Source: Meghimatium bilineatum
Lineage: Eukaryota; Mollusca; Gastropoda; Stylommatophora; Philomycidae
Assembly: GCA_034231615.1 (NCBI GenBank)
Contig: CM067314.1
Span: 10,391,740 to 10,455,739 of the forward strand
Length of the DNA: 64,000 nt
Direction: 5' to 3'
In this document: positions 54,395 through 64,000 of the stretch, piece by piece
How the letters are laid out: each line of letters opens with the position of its first letter
How positions within the stretch are numbered: position 1 is the first letter of the stretch
Program-made: the position numbers and the translations under genes
Notes under the pieces: model-generated
What the model was told of the DNA's origin: nothing
What the model saw: only the letters and a program-made list of their open reading frames with translations
Databases searched by the model: none

Positions 54395-54612
54395 ATCACC
54401 GCAGGAATTATTCTCAGATCGCAACGGCATTTGCGTCGACCCAGACTTAATTGAGTACCGGATTAATCCAGGGAGTAAAGACTGCGAGGGAGAGGAGATG
54501 GCAACTGTCCTCATATAGCAGCGTCACTGAAATATGAGATCGTAACATCTCACACCCCTGCGGCATTAATATATTCTATGGGTTAACTTTCCTTTTTTTT
54601 TTTAGCTTTAAG
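54395..54612 (+). repeat. SINE S1, 5'-truncated copy
   Basis: Body matches 46.50-46.71 kb: TTCTCAGATCGCAACGGC, GCGTCGACCCAGACTTAA, AGTAAAGACTGCGAGGGAGA, CTCACACCCCTGCGGCATTA, ending in a T-rich tail. Confidence 0.75.
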
Positions 54613-54886
54613 TAATCTATTCCAAACGGTTGCATGTCTTTTATAATATTTAAACTACTTTGCTTGTTTAAGAACGTTTTTCTTTAATTCTGAGCGTGTA
54701 ACACTCGCAACATCACGTAATACTTATCTACTTATCACCATGTATCTTTGTAGTTTACATCTTTCCCAGAAGTATTCCATTTTTCATATTATGTGGCCAC
54801 TGGTGTTAATGCATTTAGTTATTTCACATCGTCCTTGTGTGCCGATAAAAGTGGATTTTGAACCGCAATTTGTTTCTAGCATATGG

Positions 54887-55185
54887 CAGTCCTCTCGTCC
54901 GTGTTTGTCAGATCGTGAAAGGTGATCAACGAATAGCGGAACTGTTATCTGTGAATCATGTGATGTTGCTATTGCGGTTTTGGAGAGGATTCTTTACTTC
55001 ATCCCATATAGTATTCCAAAAAAATAGTATTCCATGTAGAAATCCAAAAACTCTGATTAAGTCGGATGTGTAGTACCCTAAGGTGCAGATAACGCAGCAA
55101 AGATGTACACTACGACACAACGTATTTAATTCTCTGAACTACGTCTGATTTTCAGGAGTTTAACAAGGAAGCGGGAGAAATCATT
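54887..55185 (+). repeat. SINE-like repeat S3, diverged copy
   Basis: Shares AACGAATAGCGGAACTGTT, CATCCCATATAG, AAGTCGGATGTGTAG, GCAGATAACGCAGCA, ACGACACAACG and CAGGAGTTTAACAAGGAAGC with 38.13-38.40 kb. Confidence 0.55.
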
Positions 55186-55458
55186 CGAACACCGACCAGC
55201 AGACTTGCGCCAAATTCACTCATTATTCGTTGTTTAAAAGAAGCATTGATTTAAATAATAACCTCGCGAGCAGAATTCTACCTCTTGAGTAGAAATAAAA
55301 TGGAGTAACCAATAGGCGGAAAAAATGGACCGATAAAATACCCCAATGTAACTATTTCTAAAGATAGTGAAAAGTCAATCACTTATATAAAGAGTTAATA
55401 CGTTCTGATGCTAGTTTATTATACAATTCAAATATAGCATACTCTCTTCTATCTACAG

Positions 55459-55685
55459 ATGTTGTTTGCAGGAACGAAAGCTTTGCTGATGTTCTCTTCA
55501 TAATAGACTCGTCAAACAGCATCAACTATATTGGTTGGGGAAGACTACAGAACTTTATATGCAACTTTGTCCGTGCTCTGATTATTGGACCCAAAAATAT
55601 TCAGATCGCAGCTATGCAATTCAGTAGTGCAATTCAACATCTCTTTTATTTCAACGCACTCAATACAGCGGACGCGATCTGTCAG
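55459..55685 (+). CDS. Gene B: vWA domain exon 1 (MIDAS DxSxS)
   Basis: A 227-bp exon, the same length as vWA exon 1 of gene A; phase 1 in, phase 0 out. It encodes (D)VVCRNESFADVLFIIDSSNS, then INYIGWGRLQNFICNFVRAL, IQIAAMQFSS and ends LNTADAICQ. IIDSSNS is the MIDAS motif; the leading Cys and the C-terminal ICQ Cys sit at the same places as in gene A (PCPD..., ICK). No frame damage. Acceptor ATCTACAG, donor CAG-GTAATG. Identity to the gene A exon is modest, about a third by eye, so the duplication is old although exon structure is frozen. Confidence 0.92.
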
Positions 55686-55989
55686 GTAATGGAATTTTAC
55701 CATTTTTGTTGTATGAAAGAGATGATGCGGTTCCTCATTTACAAGCAAGACTTTGCAGGGCAGTAAAAGTAAATTTAATTAGGAAGCGTGAGGATAAATG
55801 AAGCAACAATGTTCTGTCTCTATGTTTGTTATTTATGTCTATAAACATTCATATAGGTCTTGTAGTACGAATACAGATGTTCTATGTTTCTGTTCCTGTG
55901 GATGATTTAATAGGTATAAAAGTTCTAGTGTCAGATATTAGCCCTAAACAGGAAATGGGTGGCTAGTGTAATATAGGACAAATTTTACG

Positions 55990-56525
55990 AAGAGTGACAG
56001 ACGACGTTTCGACTAAAAAAACGTTCATCAGGAGAGATAAAAGACCACATTAAACACCATAGAGACACATATGGTGGTGATAGAAAGGAAACATTGAAGG
56101 AAAGTGAAGGAAAGTAGCGGAGGGACGATTGAGAAAGCAAAGATATGGCAGCATGACAGGAGAGAAAAGGGTGTGGGGGAAGAAGAAAGTAGTACGTAAG
56201 GTGTGAAAGTGAACAGAAAATGTTGAAATAAATGATATATGATGCAATTAAAATAAACATGTACTTAGCTCGATCTAGGTCCGCAGTCAAAAAGGAATAT
56301 GTAGTAGCATGTAACAAATAGTAGCCTGCTGCCTCACGTTCAAATGATGCAGAGGGAGACGAAAGCGAGAAAGACTTTCTTCGGGCAATTAGAGGAAATA
56401 AAATCGAGCTAAGTATCAAGAAAGGAAATGAGAAAAGAAGTTTGCAATATAAATAATAAAAACTGTCCTGACAATACAATTGTGATTGAAGGTAGCATAC
56501 ATGATATTCAAGCCCTGTTAGACAT
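55990..56525. other. Intronic segment with a GTTTCGAC...CATCAGG motif
   Basis: GACGACGTTTCGACTAAAAA and ACGTTCATCAGGAGAG open this stretch. The minus strand is open for 182 codons (55985-56533), hydrophobic and compositionally biased, with no start context or homology. Probably a diverged short element. Confidence 0.35.
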
Positions 56526-57680
56526 GGTAGCATAGGAAAGCGAAATCAAAGGCCTCAATCTAAACAAGACGGAAACAGAAGTAATGGTTTTCAAAGACAT
56601 AAACATCGCAAAAATTCAGTATTACAGTCAATGATATAAAATTAAATCACGTGGATTGATTAAAGTGTATTGACAACATTTTAACATCAGGTGAAGTCAA
56701 GTGTATTGGCAACAGTGTAACATCAGGTGAAGTCAAGTGTATTGGCAACATTTTAATATCAGATAACGTCAAGTGTATTGGCAACATTGTAACATCAAAT
56801 AACGTCAAGTGTATTGGCAACATTGTAACATCAGATAACGTCAAGTGTATTGGCAACATTTTAATATCAGATAACGTCAAGTGTATTGGCAACATTGTAA
56901 CATCAGATAAAGTCAAGTGTATTGGCAACATTGTAACATCAGATAAAGTCAAGTGTATTGGCAACATTTTAACATCAGATAAAGTCAAGTGTATTGGCAA
57001 CATTGTAACATCAGATAACGTCAAGTGTATTGGCAACATTGTAACATCAGATAACGTCAAGTGTATTGGCAACATTGTAACATCAGATAACGTCAAGTGT
57101 ATTGGCAACATTGTAACATCAGATAACGTCAAGTGTATTGGCAACATTGTAACATCAGATAACGTCAAGTGTATTGGCAACATTGTAACATCAGATAAAG
57201 TCAAGTGTATTGGCAACATTGTAACATCAGATAACGTCAAGTGTATTGGCAACATTGTAACATCAGGTGGTAGGTGTTCCAATGAGATCAAGAACAGGAT
57301 ATAACAAGCCAACAAATCAACATTTCAAAAAATACGAAACATTCTATGAAAAGGAAGTAATATCAATGCATACACGAGTTGAACTACTAGGATGTTATAT
57401 TGAGTCAATGCCTTTTTATGGAAATGAAGCATGGACAGTAAAAATATGTGTCCAAGATATTCTGGAGACAACTGAAATAAGATTTTTAAAGAATAATGAA
57501 AATTATATGGACAGCCAAGAAAACTAATGTGGACGTTCTCAGAGATAATGGGGTAAAATGACAAATTATAGCGAAAATAATAAGCAGATAGCCAAGATTT
57601 TTATGGTATGAGATGAAAAAAGTAAAACGAACATTTAGTAACCAATAGAAAGAAATATCAAGGGGATTTGTGAAAATATT
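56525..57680 (+). mobile_element. LINE, family A-like subfamily, with large internal tandem array
   Basis: Left flank parallels 50.13 kb (GAAATCAAAGGCCTCAATCT, AAACAAGACGGAAACAGAAG); right flank parallels 50.31-50.60 kb (GGTGTTCCAATGAGATCAAG, AACAGGATATAACAAGCCAA, ATCAATGCATACACGAGTT, GGATGTTATATTGAGTCAAT). Between them the short KVKYLG...TSDG block has become a 0.6-kb array. A second, different array follows at 57.69 kb. Dead copy. Confidence 0.8.
56652..57265 (+). repeat. 36-bp minisatellite grown from LINE codons, about 17 units
   Basis: Unit GTCAAGTGTATTGGCAACAT plus TGTAACATCAGATAAC. Plus strand encodes VKCIGNIVTSDN, matching KVKYLGA...TSDGR of the unexpanded relative at 50.27 kb. Variants TTTTAACATC, TTTTAATATC, AAAGTC and AACGTC recur in blocks. 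In frame on both strands (222 open codons on minus). Confidence 0.95.
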
Positions 57681-57689
57681 TTGAGCCAT

Positions 57690-57985
57690 CCTTTAATGTT
57701 CCCATTTGTGAATACATCCTTTAATCTTGCCATTTGTGAATACATTCTTAGTCCACTCTTTAATCTTGCCATTTGTGAATACATTCTTAGTCCACTCTTT
57801 AATCTTGCCATTTGTGAATACATTCTTAGTCCACCCTTTAATCTTGCCATTTGTGAATACATTCTTAGTCCACTCTTTAATCTTGCCATTTGTGAATACA
57901 TTCTTAGTCCACCCTTTAATTTTGACATTTGTGAATACATTCTTAGTCCACCCTTTAATCTTGCCATTTGTAAATACGTTCTGAG
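57690..57985. repeat. 39-bp minisatellite, about 7 units
   Basis: Unit AATCTTGCCATTTGTGAATA plus CATTCTTAGTCCACTCTTT, with CCC/CTC variants. In frame on both strands; no coding support. Origin sequence not identified. Confidence 0.95.
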
Positions 57986-58009
57986 AACATTTCCTTTCAG
58001 GTTGTCTCT

Positions 58010-58135
58010 CATACTATTATTATTTATACTATTCAAGAACTGCGCAGAATAGCTTTGAACAGGCAGAATTGGAGAGATCTGACCTCTGCCCTATGCGCTA
58101 ACTTCAGCACAAAAGGAAAATGAATGAATGAATGT
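58010..58135 (+). mobile_element. LINE family F 3' end with (GAAT)n tail
   Basis: TIQELRRIALNRQNWRDLTS, ALCANFSTKGK-stop, then GAATGAATGAATG. Nearly identical to the minus-strand copy at 38.5 kb. Confidence 0.85.
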
Positions 58136-58419
58136 CTCTTTCTCATGTTAGTAACCTCCTCGCCCCACAACTAATTCTTTTTTATTATCAGCACATTCTC
58201 ACGCATTTCTTTTATATCTATGAGACTCTGAATATTCATTTAAACTAGACTAAGGAAATGATAGGTGAATAACATCAAATACCGGACCGGCAAGATCTTT
58301 CCACACTCATCCGCATCCCTGAAGTTAGAAATCGGTTTAGAATGTCTTTGTTGATGTATCCAATGTAGTACAATTACTCCCTGACCGGTTGTGGGTTTTA
58401 TGTATGCGTGTATGTGTAT

Positions 58420-58475
58420 ATATATATACACACACTCTCCACACACATATACATATTTAAGTGTGTGTGTGTATT
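58420..58475. repeat. (TA)n-(CA)n / (GT)n microsatellite
   Basis: TATATATACACACAC, then GTGTGTGTGTG about 30 bp on; can fold as an inverted pair. Confidence 0.8.
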
Positions 58476-59500
58476 TGTTTATTTGGAGTATTGCATAACT
58501 CCATACTGGCTCCCGCGATGCAGAAGATCAAAAGAAGCGTTTTAATGATCCTCTTAAGACATAACCAAGTACAAAATGACCACACATTCATGGGAGAATA
58601 TTGCAAAAGAAAGATTCAACCTGGCGTCGCGGAATCAATTGTAGAGCTGCAGAGAACCTCAGACATCGTGTTGCACATGAGAAACGCGCTAGAAGGACAG
58701 AAGCTGATTACTCTATAAACTCCTCCCACACATGATCAGATCGGGGTAGACAATCCCAGGAACGAATGCGACTCATTAGTCACCGGCAGACACACCGCAA
58801 ACATCTTCATCATCATTCCAGTTAAGCAGAATGGTCATAGTTGACAACGACAGCCGAACACCATGCATATCGTGATGTTTGTATATGTAAGTATATAAAC
58901 AGTTAGTTTTGGATAGGGAAAGCGTGTTCACTCAAACTTCAGGTCAGACATAATTCATTTGAACTGTATCTACAGTACTAGACTTGGCTGAACACACTTT
59001 CAGAATCCATTGGTGCAAGCAACTCATTGTATGTATATTTTGTTAAGTCGATCCAATGAAAACTGTGGATAAATATAAAGTGCAACCACTGATAATGTTG
59101 TAATAATCTGGAGAAAGCCAATATTCCATACAGTAAATCCTTGTTTATAACCAAAACGTACGGTAGTATTGCACATTCTGCAATGCATCCATAGCCAACC
59201 ATTGATAGAAGCGGTGATAGAAGCACTATGATATGGTCATTCACGATGCTTGACCTGTGGTCTCATAGGCAATACAAAATATACATAGAATGACTAAGGA
59301 AAATCGAATGGAGATCATGGATCAACTTTAATTAGACAGGACGTCTGAGAATGATGTATCAACAGTCAGTCGTGGGAACATCCTACTTGAGAAATAGGTA
59401 ACTTTGGACAGCATTACTGATGTTATTTGATGCGATATACCAGATCATTTAATTGGCTACTCCGTGTACACTTTATGTCGCAAGCCTATGATAAGTATGT
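58476..59500 (+). other. Gene B intron; one unassigned 80-codon open stretch
   Basis: At about 58480-58718 a frame reads APAMQKIKRSVLMILLRHNQ ... VAESIVELQRTSDIVLHMRN, ALEGQKLITL-stop. It looks protein-like but I recognise no family; an old transposon piece is the likeliest source. Confidence 0.35.
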
Positions 59501-59501
59501 T

Positions 59502-59648
59502 ACAGTCGGTTTAGTTGAGATATAAGCGATGAACTCACCATGTTCTATAAACAGTCGGTTTAGTTGAGATATAAGCGATGAACTCACCATGTTCTATAAA
59601 CAGTCGGTTTAGTTGAGATATAAGCGATGAACTCACCATGTTCTATAC
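59502..59648. repeat. 49-bp tandem repeat, 3 perfect units
   Basis: Unit contains CAGTCGGTTTAGTTGAGATA and TAAGCGATGAACTCACCATG. Identical copies, 94 bp from the next exon. Confidence 0.92.
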
Positions 59649-59741
59649 CTCAATTTGGGTTTGATGTTATAATCAGGTCCATAGAATGCAAGTGACACTG
59701 AATTATAACTGAATGTTTCTCTAACTTGAATATCTTCACAG

Positions 59742-59904
59742 TTTATTTTCAGTATTCCCCACTTGCAACAAAACACGGACACCACCGGGGCTCTACGTTA
59801 TGTTATTGACAATGGATATTTTAACATTGCAAATGGAGCCAGAATTGGTGCCTCGTCAATAGCAGTGCTAATTACAGATGGGGTACCAGACAATGCACCA
59901 TCAG
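59742..59904 (+). CDS. Gene B: vWA domain exon 2
   Basis: A 163-bp exon, phase 0 in and phase 1 out. It encodes FIFSIPHLQQNTDTTGALRY, VIDNGYFNIANGARIGASSI, then AVLITDGVPDNAPSG. NTDTTGA carries the MIDAS Thr and ITDGVPDN the MIDAS Asp. It aligns without gaps to the first 17 residues of the gene A exon (ILLALKQLRQNTNTKGA), then is three residues shorter. Acceptor ATCTTCACAG, donor TCAG-GTAGGA. A second AG twelve bases in would break the frame and is rejected. Confidence 0.92.
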
Positions 59905-60568
59905 GTAGGATAACACGTCATATATTATTTACATATCTCACAGGCTGAGAAACTGTATTCTAGTAGCTACCCCATTTTATAGAAACAAAGAGACCCAATT
60001 TGATATAAACATATAAAACCGCAACCAATTTCATTTAAAGAAATGGCCAGCGATACGGAAGAATTTTTGAAAACATGCAAATACGTAGGTTTACTAAACA
60101 TATCAAAAAAATGTTTCTGTAAGTATACTATAATTCAGTATACTTTGAGAGTTGGAAACTACCAGTTTTATACCTTTCTAAGCATTTAAATGTCAAATGT
60201 TTTAGGGGTTCAATACAAGAAGACGTACCTACATTTAAAAGATATCAATCTCAAACTTGAGTATAACAAATTCTTCATTATTTAACGGAACGAAATATCA
60301 ATAAAGACGATCTTTATAGTCGATAGACACATCGATAGTCTGCCGGATCCATTGATCTGCATGATACACACAGAAATCTCCCCCTGCCCACTTTGGATGA
60401 TCATGGTGGGGCGGAGGAGGAGAGCTCTGAGTGCGTAGTGCACAGATCGTCTCACCCAACATAGTTTCAGCGACTTTTTAATCTCCGGTTACCCATGTGG
60501 TTGCGTCTGTCGGTCTCACCAATGGCCCACTATACAAACCACAAATGCAACTGAAAACCTTAGTAGAT
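59905..60568 (+). other. Gene B intron, mostly unrecognised
   Basis: At 60350-60500 the sequence is less AT-rich (CCCTGCCCACTTTGGATGAT, GGTGGGGCGGAGGAGGAGAG) and may be a transposon piece; no motif recognised. Confidence 0.35.
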
Positions 60569-60734
60569 GACATGCCGTTATATTGAGGTTATCTTCTTAG
60601 AGAAGCTTCATGACACGTCATCTATACAATTATGTTTATCAGGCTGTTATTTTGTTGTTGAAATGTGTTTCATGTTTGCTTGAATATATGTATGCACCCT
60701 CTGTGGTTGGGAGGAAGCCAGTGATGTACTGTGC

Positions 60735-61110
60735 GGCACTGGGGAGGAGGAAACTGACAACACTGTTTTTTTCCTATGGCTGAGACCCATCATAGAGTCA
60801 CACTGACTCAGGACGTGACAATCCTTTTGACTTGATCATTTTGTTGCATGCCTGGAGCAATAGAGAAATTCGGCATAACCAGTAGTCAATTGGTGACGGG
60901 GAATGAGCACAGTGAACCCTATCTTGGCTACAGTGACTAGGAGCAGTGCATAGGTTGAAACCTACCTTCATGGAGGTGTGATAGTTATTCTCTGGATCTG
61001 TCCCGGGGTGGAACGAAAATCCACAGACTTCTCATCAATATAATGTCATTTAATGACATTGGGTCAAATGTCATGAGCCCATGGGCCGCTGGATCAGCAA
61101 CCAACCATCT
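60735..61110 (+). repeat. tRNA-like SINE S2, longest copy
   Basis: TTTTCCTATGGCTGAGACCC, GGAGCAATAGAGAAATTCGG, CAATTGGTGACGGGGAATGA, A-box-like CTTGGCTACAGTGACTAGG, B-box-like AGGTTGAAACCTACC, GGGTGGAACGAAAATCCACA, ATGACATTGGGTCAAATGTC. Extends left of the tRNA-like part by about 160 bp, shared with 39.19 kb. Confidence 0.7.
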
Positions 61111-61379
61111 CCGATTAAATTAACCTCTGTGTCTTTGTTTTCCCATCCCTCCTGGAACTTATTACATCATGTGTGTGTTTTAATTTTGTCTTCATGTTTC
61201 ATATACACTTCTACATATTTGATATATTGCATTGTTTAGACATGGTATTTTTAATACATGTTCAACATATACTGGAACACCATTTTTATAGCACGTTTCA
61301 CCAGCTTTGCTAAACTTTAAACTGATGTATCTCAGCACATATACAACACATATACAACACATATATAATTGCAATTTTG

Positions 61380-61490
61380 TGAATTTGACAAATTCCAAAA
61401 TATACGCAGCACACACGAGGGTCATCTTTAGAGAAATCTTCTACCCCTGATGCTGAAAGGCAATAAAGGGTTTAGCGACTAGGCAGACAT
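61380..61490 (+). mobile_element. LINE family G 3' end
   Basis: ATACGCAGCACACACGAGGG, CTTCTACCCCTGATGCTGAA, AGGCAATAAAGGGTTTAGCG, as at 27.41 and 27.84 kb. Confidence 0.6.
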
Positions 61491-61605
61491 ACGCAATGGA
61501 TTAATTGTTCTCATTAAAATTCAGAAGTTGATTTCAATTTTCACTTATATGCGATATAGATCAAAAGTCCAATTGTTAACACACATCTATAACATGTATA
61601 TATGT

Positions 61606-61785
61606 ACATATCATATTATATATTATATTATATATCAAATCATATTATATATGTACACATGTACATATCATATTATATATTATATTATATATCAAATCAT
61701 ATTATATATGTACACATGTACATATCATATTATATATTATATTATATATCAAATCATATTATATATGTACACATGTACATAATAT
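61606..61785. repeat. 57-bp AT-rich array, 3.2 units, palindromic
   Basis: Unit contains TACATATCATATTATATATT, ATATTATATATCAAATCATA, TTATATATGTACACATG. Units are identical and locally self-complementary (CATGTACATAT / ATATGTACACATG), so the array can extrude hairpins. Confidence 0.95.
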
Positions 61786-62556
61786 AATATGATTTACAGT
61801 AATTTAGAAGACATCATGTCTACATGATTTACTATACAATTGATTTCAGCGTGCACGGTTTTGTATTCTCGAACATAAGACAGACGGTGTTTAAAAGTTG
61901 AATCCGGTGGCATGGCTCAATGTCTCCGTCATATGTATCTCACCATAAAGTTAGTAGGAAAAACGAGTCTGCGAATAACGTTTATGCCATTAGAGCAGAT
62001 CACAGATAAGACATTTAAGCGTTTCTGCAATGAAGCCAGTCGAGGAAAAATATATCATTCCATTTCAAACGCATAAATCATTTTCAAGAGGTATTATATC
62101 CAAACATAGTGGGCACTTATTGCAATAGTAGACACTCCTGTGCCTAATAAACTCACATAATCTATATCTGAAGCGGTAAATTTTCTTTTCTTGCTACACA
62201 TTCTTCTTCTTCTTCTTGATTCTTGATTAGAAACTGGCCTCACAGCACGTGGGGCATTCCCCTACGTGATCCGCCCTCTGTTCCAGCAGCCATCCGACTC
62301 GATGGTGTTTCGAGTCTAATGACGCGAAAAACAGACGTCGCCATCAGGGCATAACTCTGGCCCTTGAGACACGTTTCTTTGTTGTTTCACCCACAAACGC
62401 TGTGCCCGTAACTAGTTCAAGCACAACGTCGGCCTGTCGGAACAACATGGTAACTCTTATCGAAGGTTACTACTACGGGATTGTATAGATGACGTGCCAT
62501 GAATCTTCTATAAGAAGATAACCTCAATATAAAGGCATGTCATCTACTAAGGGGTT

Positions 62557-63580
62557 CTGTTGCATGTTTGGTTTGTCTAGTTAGCCATTCGTGAGACTCA
62601 AAGACGCAACAGCATGCGCAAGTAATAATTATTGCTACAGAATAATTAGTATGTTGATAAAGATTAAAGTATTTGTTTCATGTATAAAATCTTGATATGA
62701 TACAAAAATGTAAAACATATATTTATTGGGTGTAACCACATATAACATCATATGAAAAAATGGCATTAGATGGTTATTCAGATAATTACATATATTTGAG
62801 GGAAAAGCTAGTGACAAGTGCTCTTTCTCTCTTTAAAAATTCTCTTTCTACTAAATAAAAAATCCAGACAGTAGAAGGGGTTCGAATTAGTTCATTCAGC
62901 TGGTAGGTATTCGACTCTCAAGTCTCATATTTTTCATATTCGACTACTCGTATCTCTCTAAATAAAGATTCGATTTTAGTGAACATTGTGTAGGCCTATA
63001 TTATCATTACTATGCAGTTGGGCATGTCGATCGACACTCAGACAATAACAACACACCGCATTGATACAGGTATGTAAAATTCTCGAGGACCACATACATT
63101 TCACCGTAGTATGTACCATCAGACTTCAATAATACACGAATCATAATGCATGCGTCTAAACATAAATAACATAAAAGAACGCATGTCTGACATTATTAAC
63201 TCCATCACCAGAGACAACAGAAAATAATATCATTACTTTAGCTTGTTACTTTCATGTAGGTTTCCCTATACTTTCTTTATATACGATTTTCAAATAAATA
63301 AAGATTGGAGCTGTATTGGCTTGCCGGAATGTTGAATATGTCTATGTAGAGGTTGTATCTTATTCCCAGAGAAAAAGAGCAGAAAACAGCCACAAGGTAG
63401 ATACATATTGACCAAATAAATATATTTAAAATAATTTCTTGTATGTAACTCCTAATGTGCTACAAGTCTATTGTATAGGCGCTGGGAAGTTATTTAGTTC
63501 GACTGCAAACCTACTGAATATCTAAGAGAAGAGTTAAATATGTGTAAAAGGAAAATATGAATATAACATGTTGTAAAATG
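62557..63580 (+). other. Gene B intron, nothing recognised
   Basis: AT-rich, no array, exon or known repeat seen. Confidence 0.4.
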
Positions 63581-63584
63581 TATA

Positions 63585-63685
63585 ACAAACAGAAGACTGG
63601 AGAAATATGATCGTCTACGCTGGAAGGCATGGTACAAATGAATGAATGAATGAATGAATGAATGAATGAATGAATGAATGAATAG
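63585..63685 (+). mobile_element. LINE 3' terminus with (GAAT)n tail
   Basis: TEDWRNMIVYAGRHGT followed by twelve GAAT/TGAA units (about 63637-63684). The RHGT ending is family A-like, but the tail is of the family F type. Confidence 0.7.
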
Positions 63686-63771
63686 AAAAACTGTATTCTG
63701 TAATGCTTGAAGATGAATTTTTTCCACCTTCGTATGAAAAACTGAATGTTCATTTTGCTTCATTTTATCAG

Positions 63772-63951
63772 CTATAGAGGCGTCCGAAGTCTTAAGATAC
63801 TATAAAATCGACACAAAGTGCGTAGCTGTTGGTTCTGTGGATTACACGACCATTACCGCTCTGGCAGGAGGAGTTCAAAACGTGTACAACATTAAAAGCT
63901 ATGCCGACCTAGAAAGCCTCACAGGAACGTTAGTCAAAGTTGTTTGTGAAT
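63772..63951 (+). CDS. Gene B: vWA domain exon 3
   Basis: A 180-bp exon, phase 1 in and out. With the preceding G it reads A-IEASEVLRYYKIDTKCVAVG, SVDYTTITALAGGVQNVYNI, KSYADLESLTGTLVKVVCE plus one base. CVAVGSVD is the strand-5 core; YADLESL is the last helix, matching FADLNTI in gene A. The final Cys matches KMCR. Same length and phases as the exon at 14633. The donor (GAAT-GTAAGA) shows the gene continues beyond the window. An extra Cys (TKC) occurs before the strand, absent from gene A. Confidence 0.92.
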
Positions 63952-64000
63952 GTAAGATTGACATTTCTTTATTTGTTTATATAAATACTAGAAGTTTTTA

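Larger units (their letters stand above)
60569..62556. mobile_element. Possible DNA element bounded by 73-bp inverted repeats
   Basis: Left end (about 60562-60636): CCTTAGTAGATGACATGCC, TTATATTGAGGTTATCTTCT, TAGAGAAG, CACGTCATCTATACAAT. The right end (about 62482-62557) is its reverse complement with only a few changes. Each arm is itself a partial palindrome (GATGACATGCC ... GGCACGTCATC). The interior holds a SINE S2, a LINE G end and an AT-rich array, and no transposase. It may be one non-autonomous element or two small hairpin elements in opposite orientation. Confidence 0.45.

Noticed and set aside
55985-56533. 182-codon minus-strand open frame, hydrophobic
   Set aside because: Biased composition and no homology, start context or splice support; it overlaps a short dispersed motif and the edge of a LINE.
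56647-57315. 222-codon minus-strand open frame (MLPIHLTLSDVT repeats)
   Set aside because: Shadow of the 36-bp array, which is a plus-strand LINE RT segment in tandem.
59742-59756. Alternative acceptor at TTTTCAG within vWA exon 2 of gene B
   Set aside because: It would shift the frame and lose the alignment with gene A; the first AG gives a gap-free match.

Overview
The window is AT-rich eukaryotic DNA: GT-AG introns in conserved phases, dozens of decayed non-LTR retrotransposon (LINE) pieces, tRNA-derived SINEs and very many minisatellites. The LINE peptides look like the endonuclease-reverse transcriptases common in molluscs and other lophotrochozoans, and the genes are secreted, Thr-linked von Willebrand factor A (vWA) proteins. 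I infer a marine invertebrate, most likely a mollusc; the sequence alone does not fix the species. No bacterial genes, rRNA, CRISPR array, retrovirus or LTR element was recognised.

Genes. Two plus-strand vWA genes are interleaved with repeats. Gene A begins upstream of the window. Its visible coding exons are a pure threonine linker (1043-1105) and one complete vWA domain in three exons (6624-6850, 9463-9634, 14633-14812). Gene B starts at 46086 with a signal peptide (46086-46143), continues through one or two micro-exons (49667-49693, perhaps 52749-52769), and carries a homologous vWA domain in three exons (55459-55685, 59742-59904, 63772-63951). It runs off the right edge. Exon lengths are 227/172/180 in A and 227/163/180 in B, with identical intron phases (1-0-1-1), so the two are tandem paralogues. 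Both domains keep the metal-binding MIDAS residues. The encoded proteins are probably secreted matrix or adhesion proteins. An acidic short ORF behind a promoter-like GC island (4740-5025) lies inside an intron of gene A.

Repeats. Introns and the A-B interval are filled with fragments of at least seven LINE families. I label them A-G, plus an I/Jockey-like group and one with a C-terminal zinc finger. Several have family-specific microsatellite tails: (GAT)n, (ACATA)n, (GAAT)n. The longest copies are at 12.4-14.45 kb, 24.6-26.2 kb and 29.4-33.8 kb; the last contains a fold-back repeat and a second LINE nested inside it. At least four SINE-like families recur.

Tandem arrays are the dominant oddity. 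About thirty separate minisatellites (units 15-61 bp) cover roughly 8-9 kb by my rough hand tally. Several have plainly grown out of LINE coding sequence in place (766-845, 25262-25465, 31495-31616, 44794-45066, 56652-57265). Others include 15 apparently perfect 25-bp copies, a higher-order 53/106-bp array, and a 31-bp array open in all three forward frames. Long open frames in these arrays are consequences of repetition and are not annotated as genes.

I found no convincing new enzymatic system. The best leads are the vWA gene pair, the LINE-seeded minisatellites, and the inverted-repeat elements at 26.86-27.13, 31.05-31.39 and 60.57-62.55 kb.
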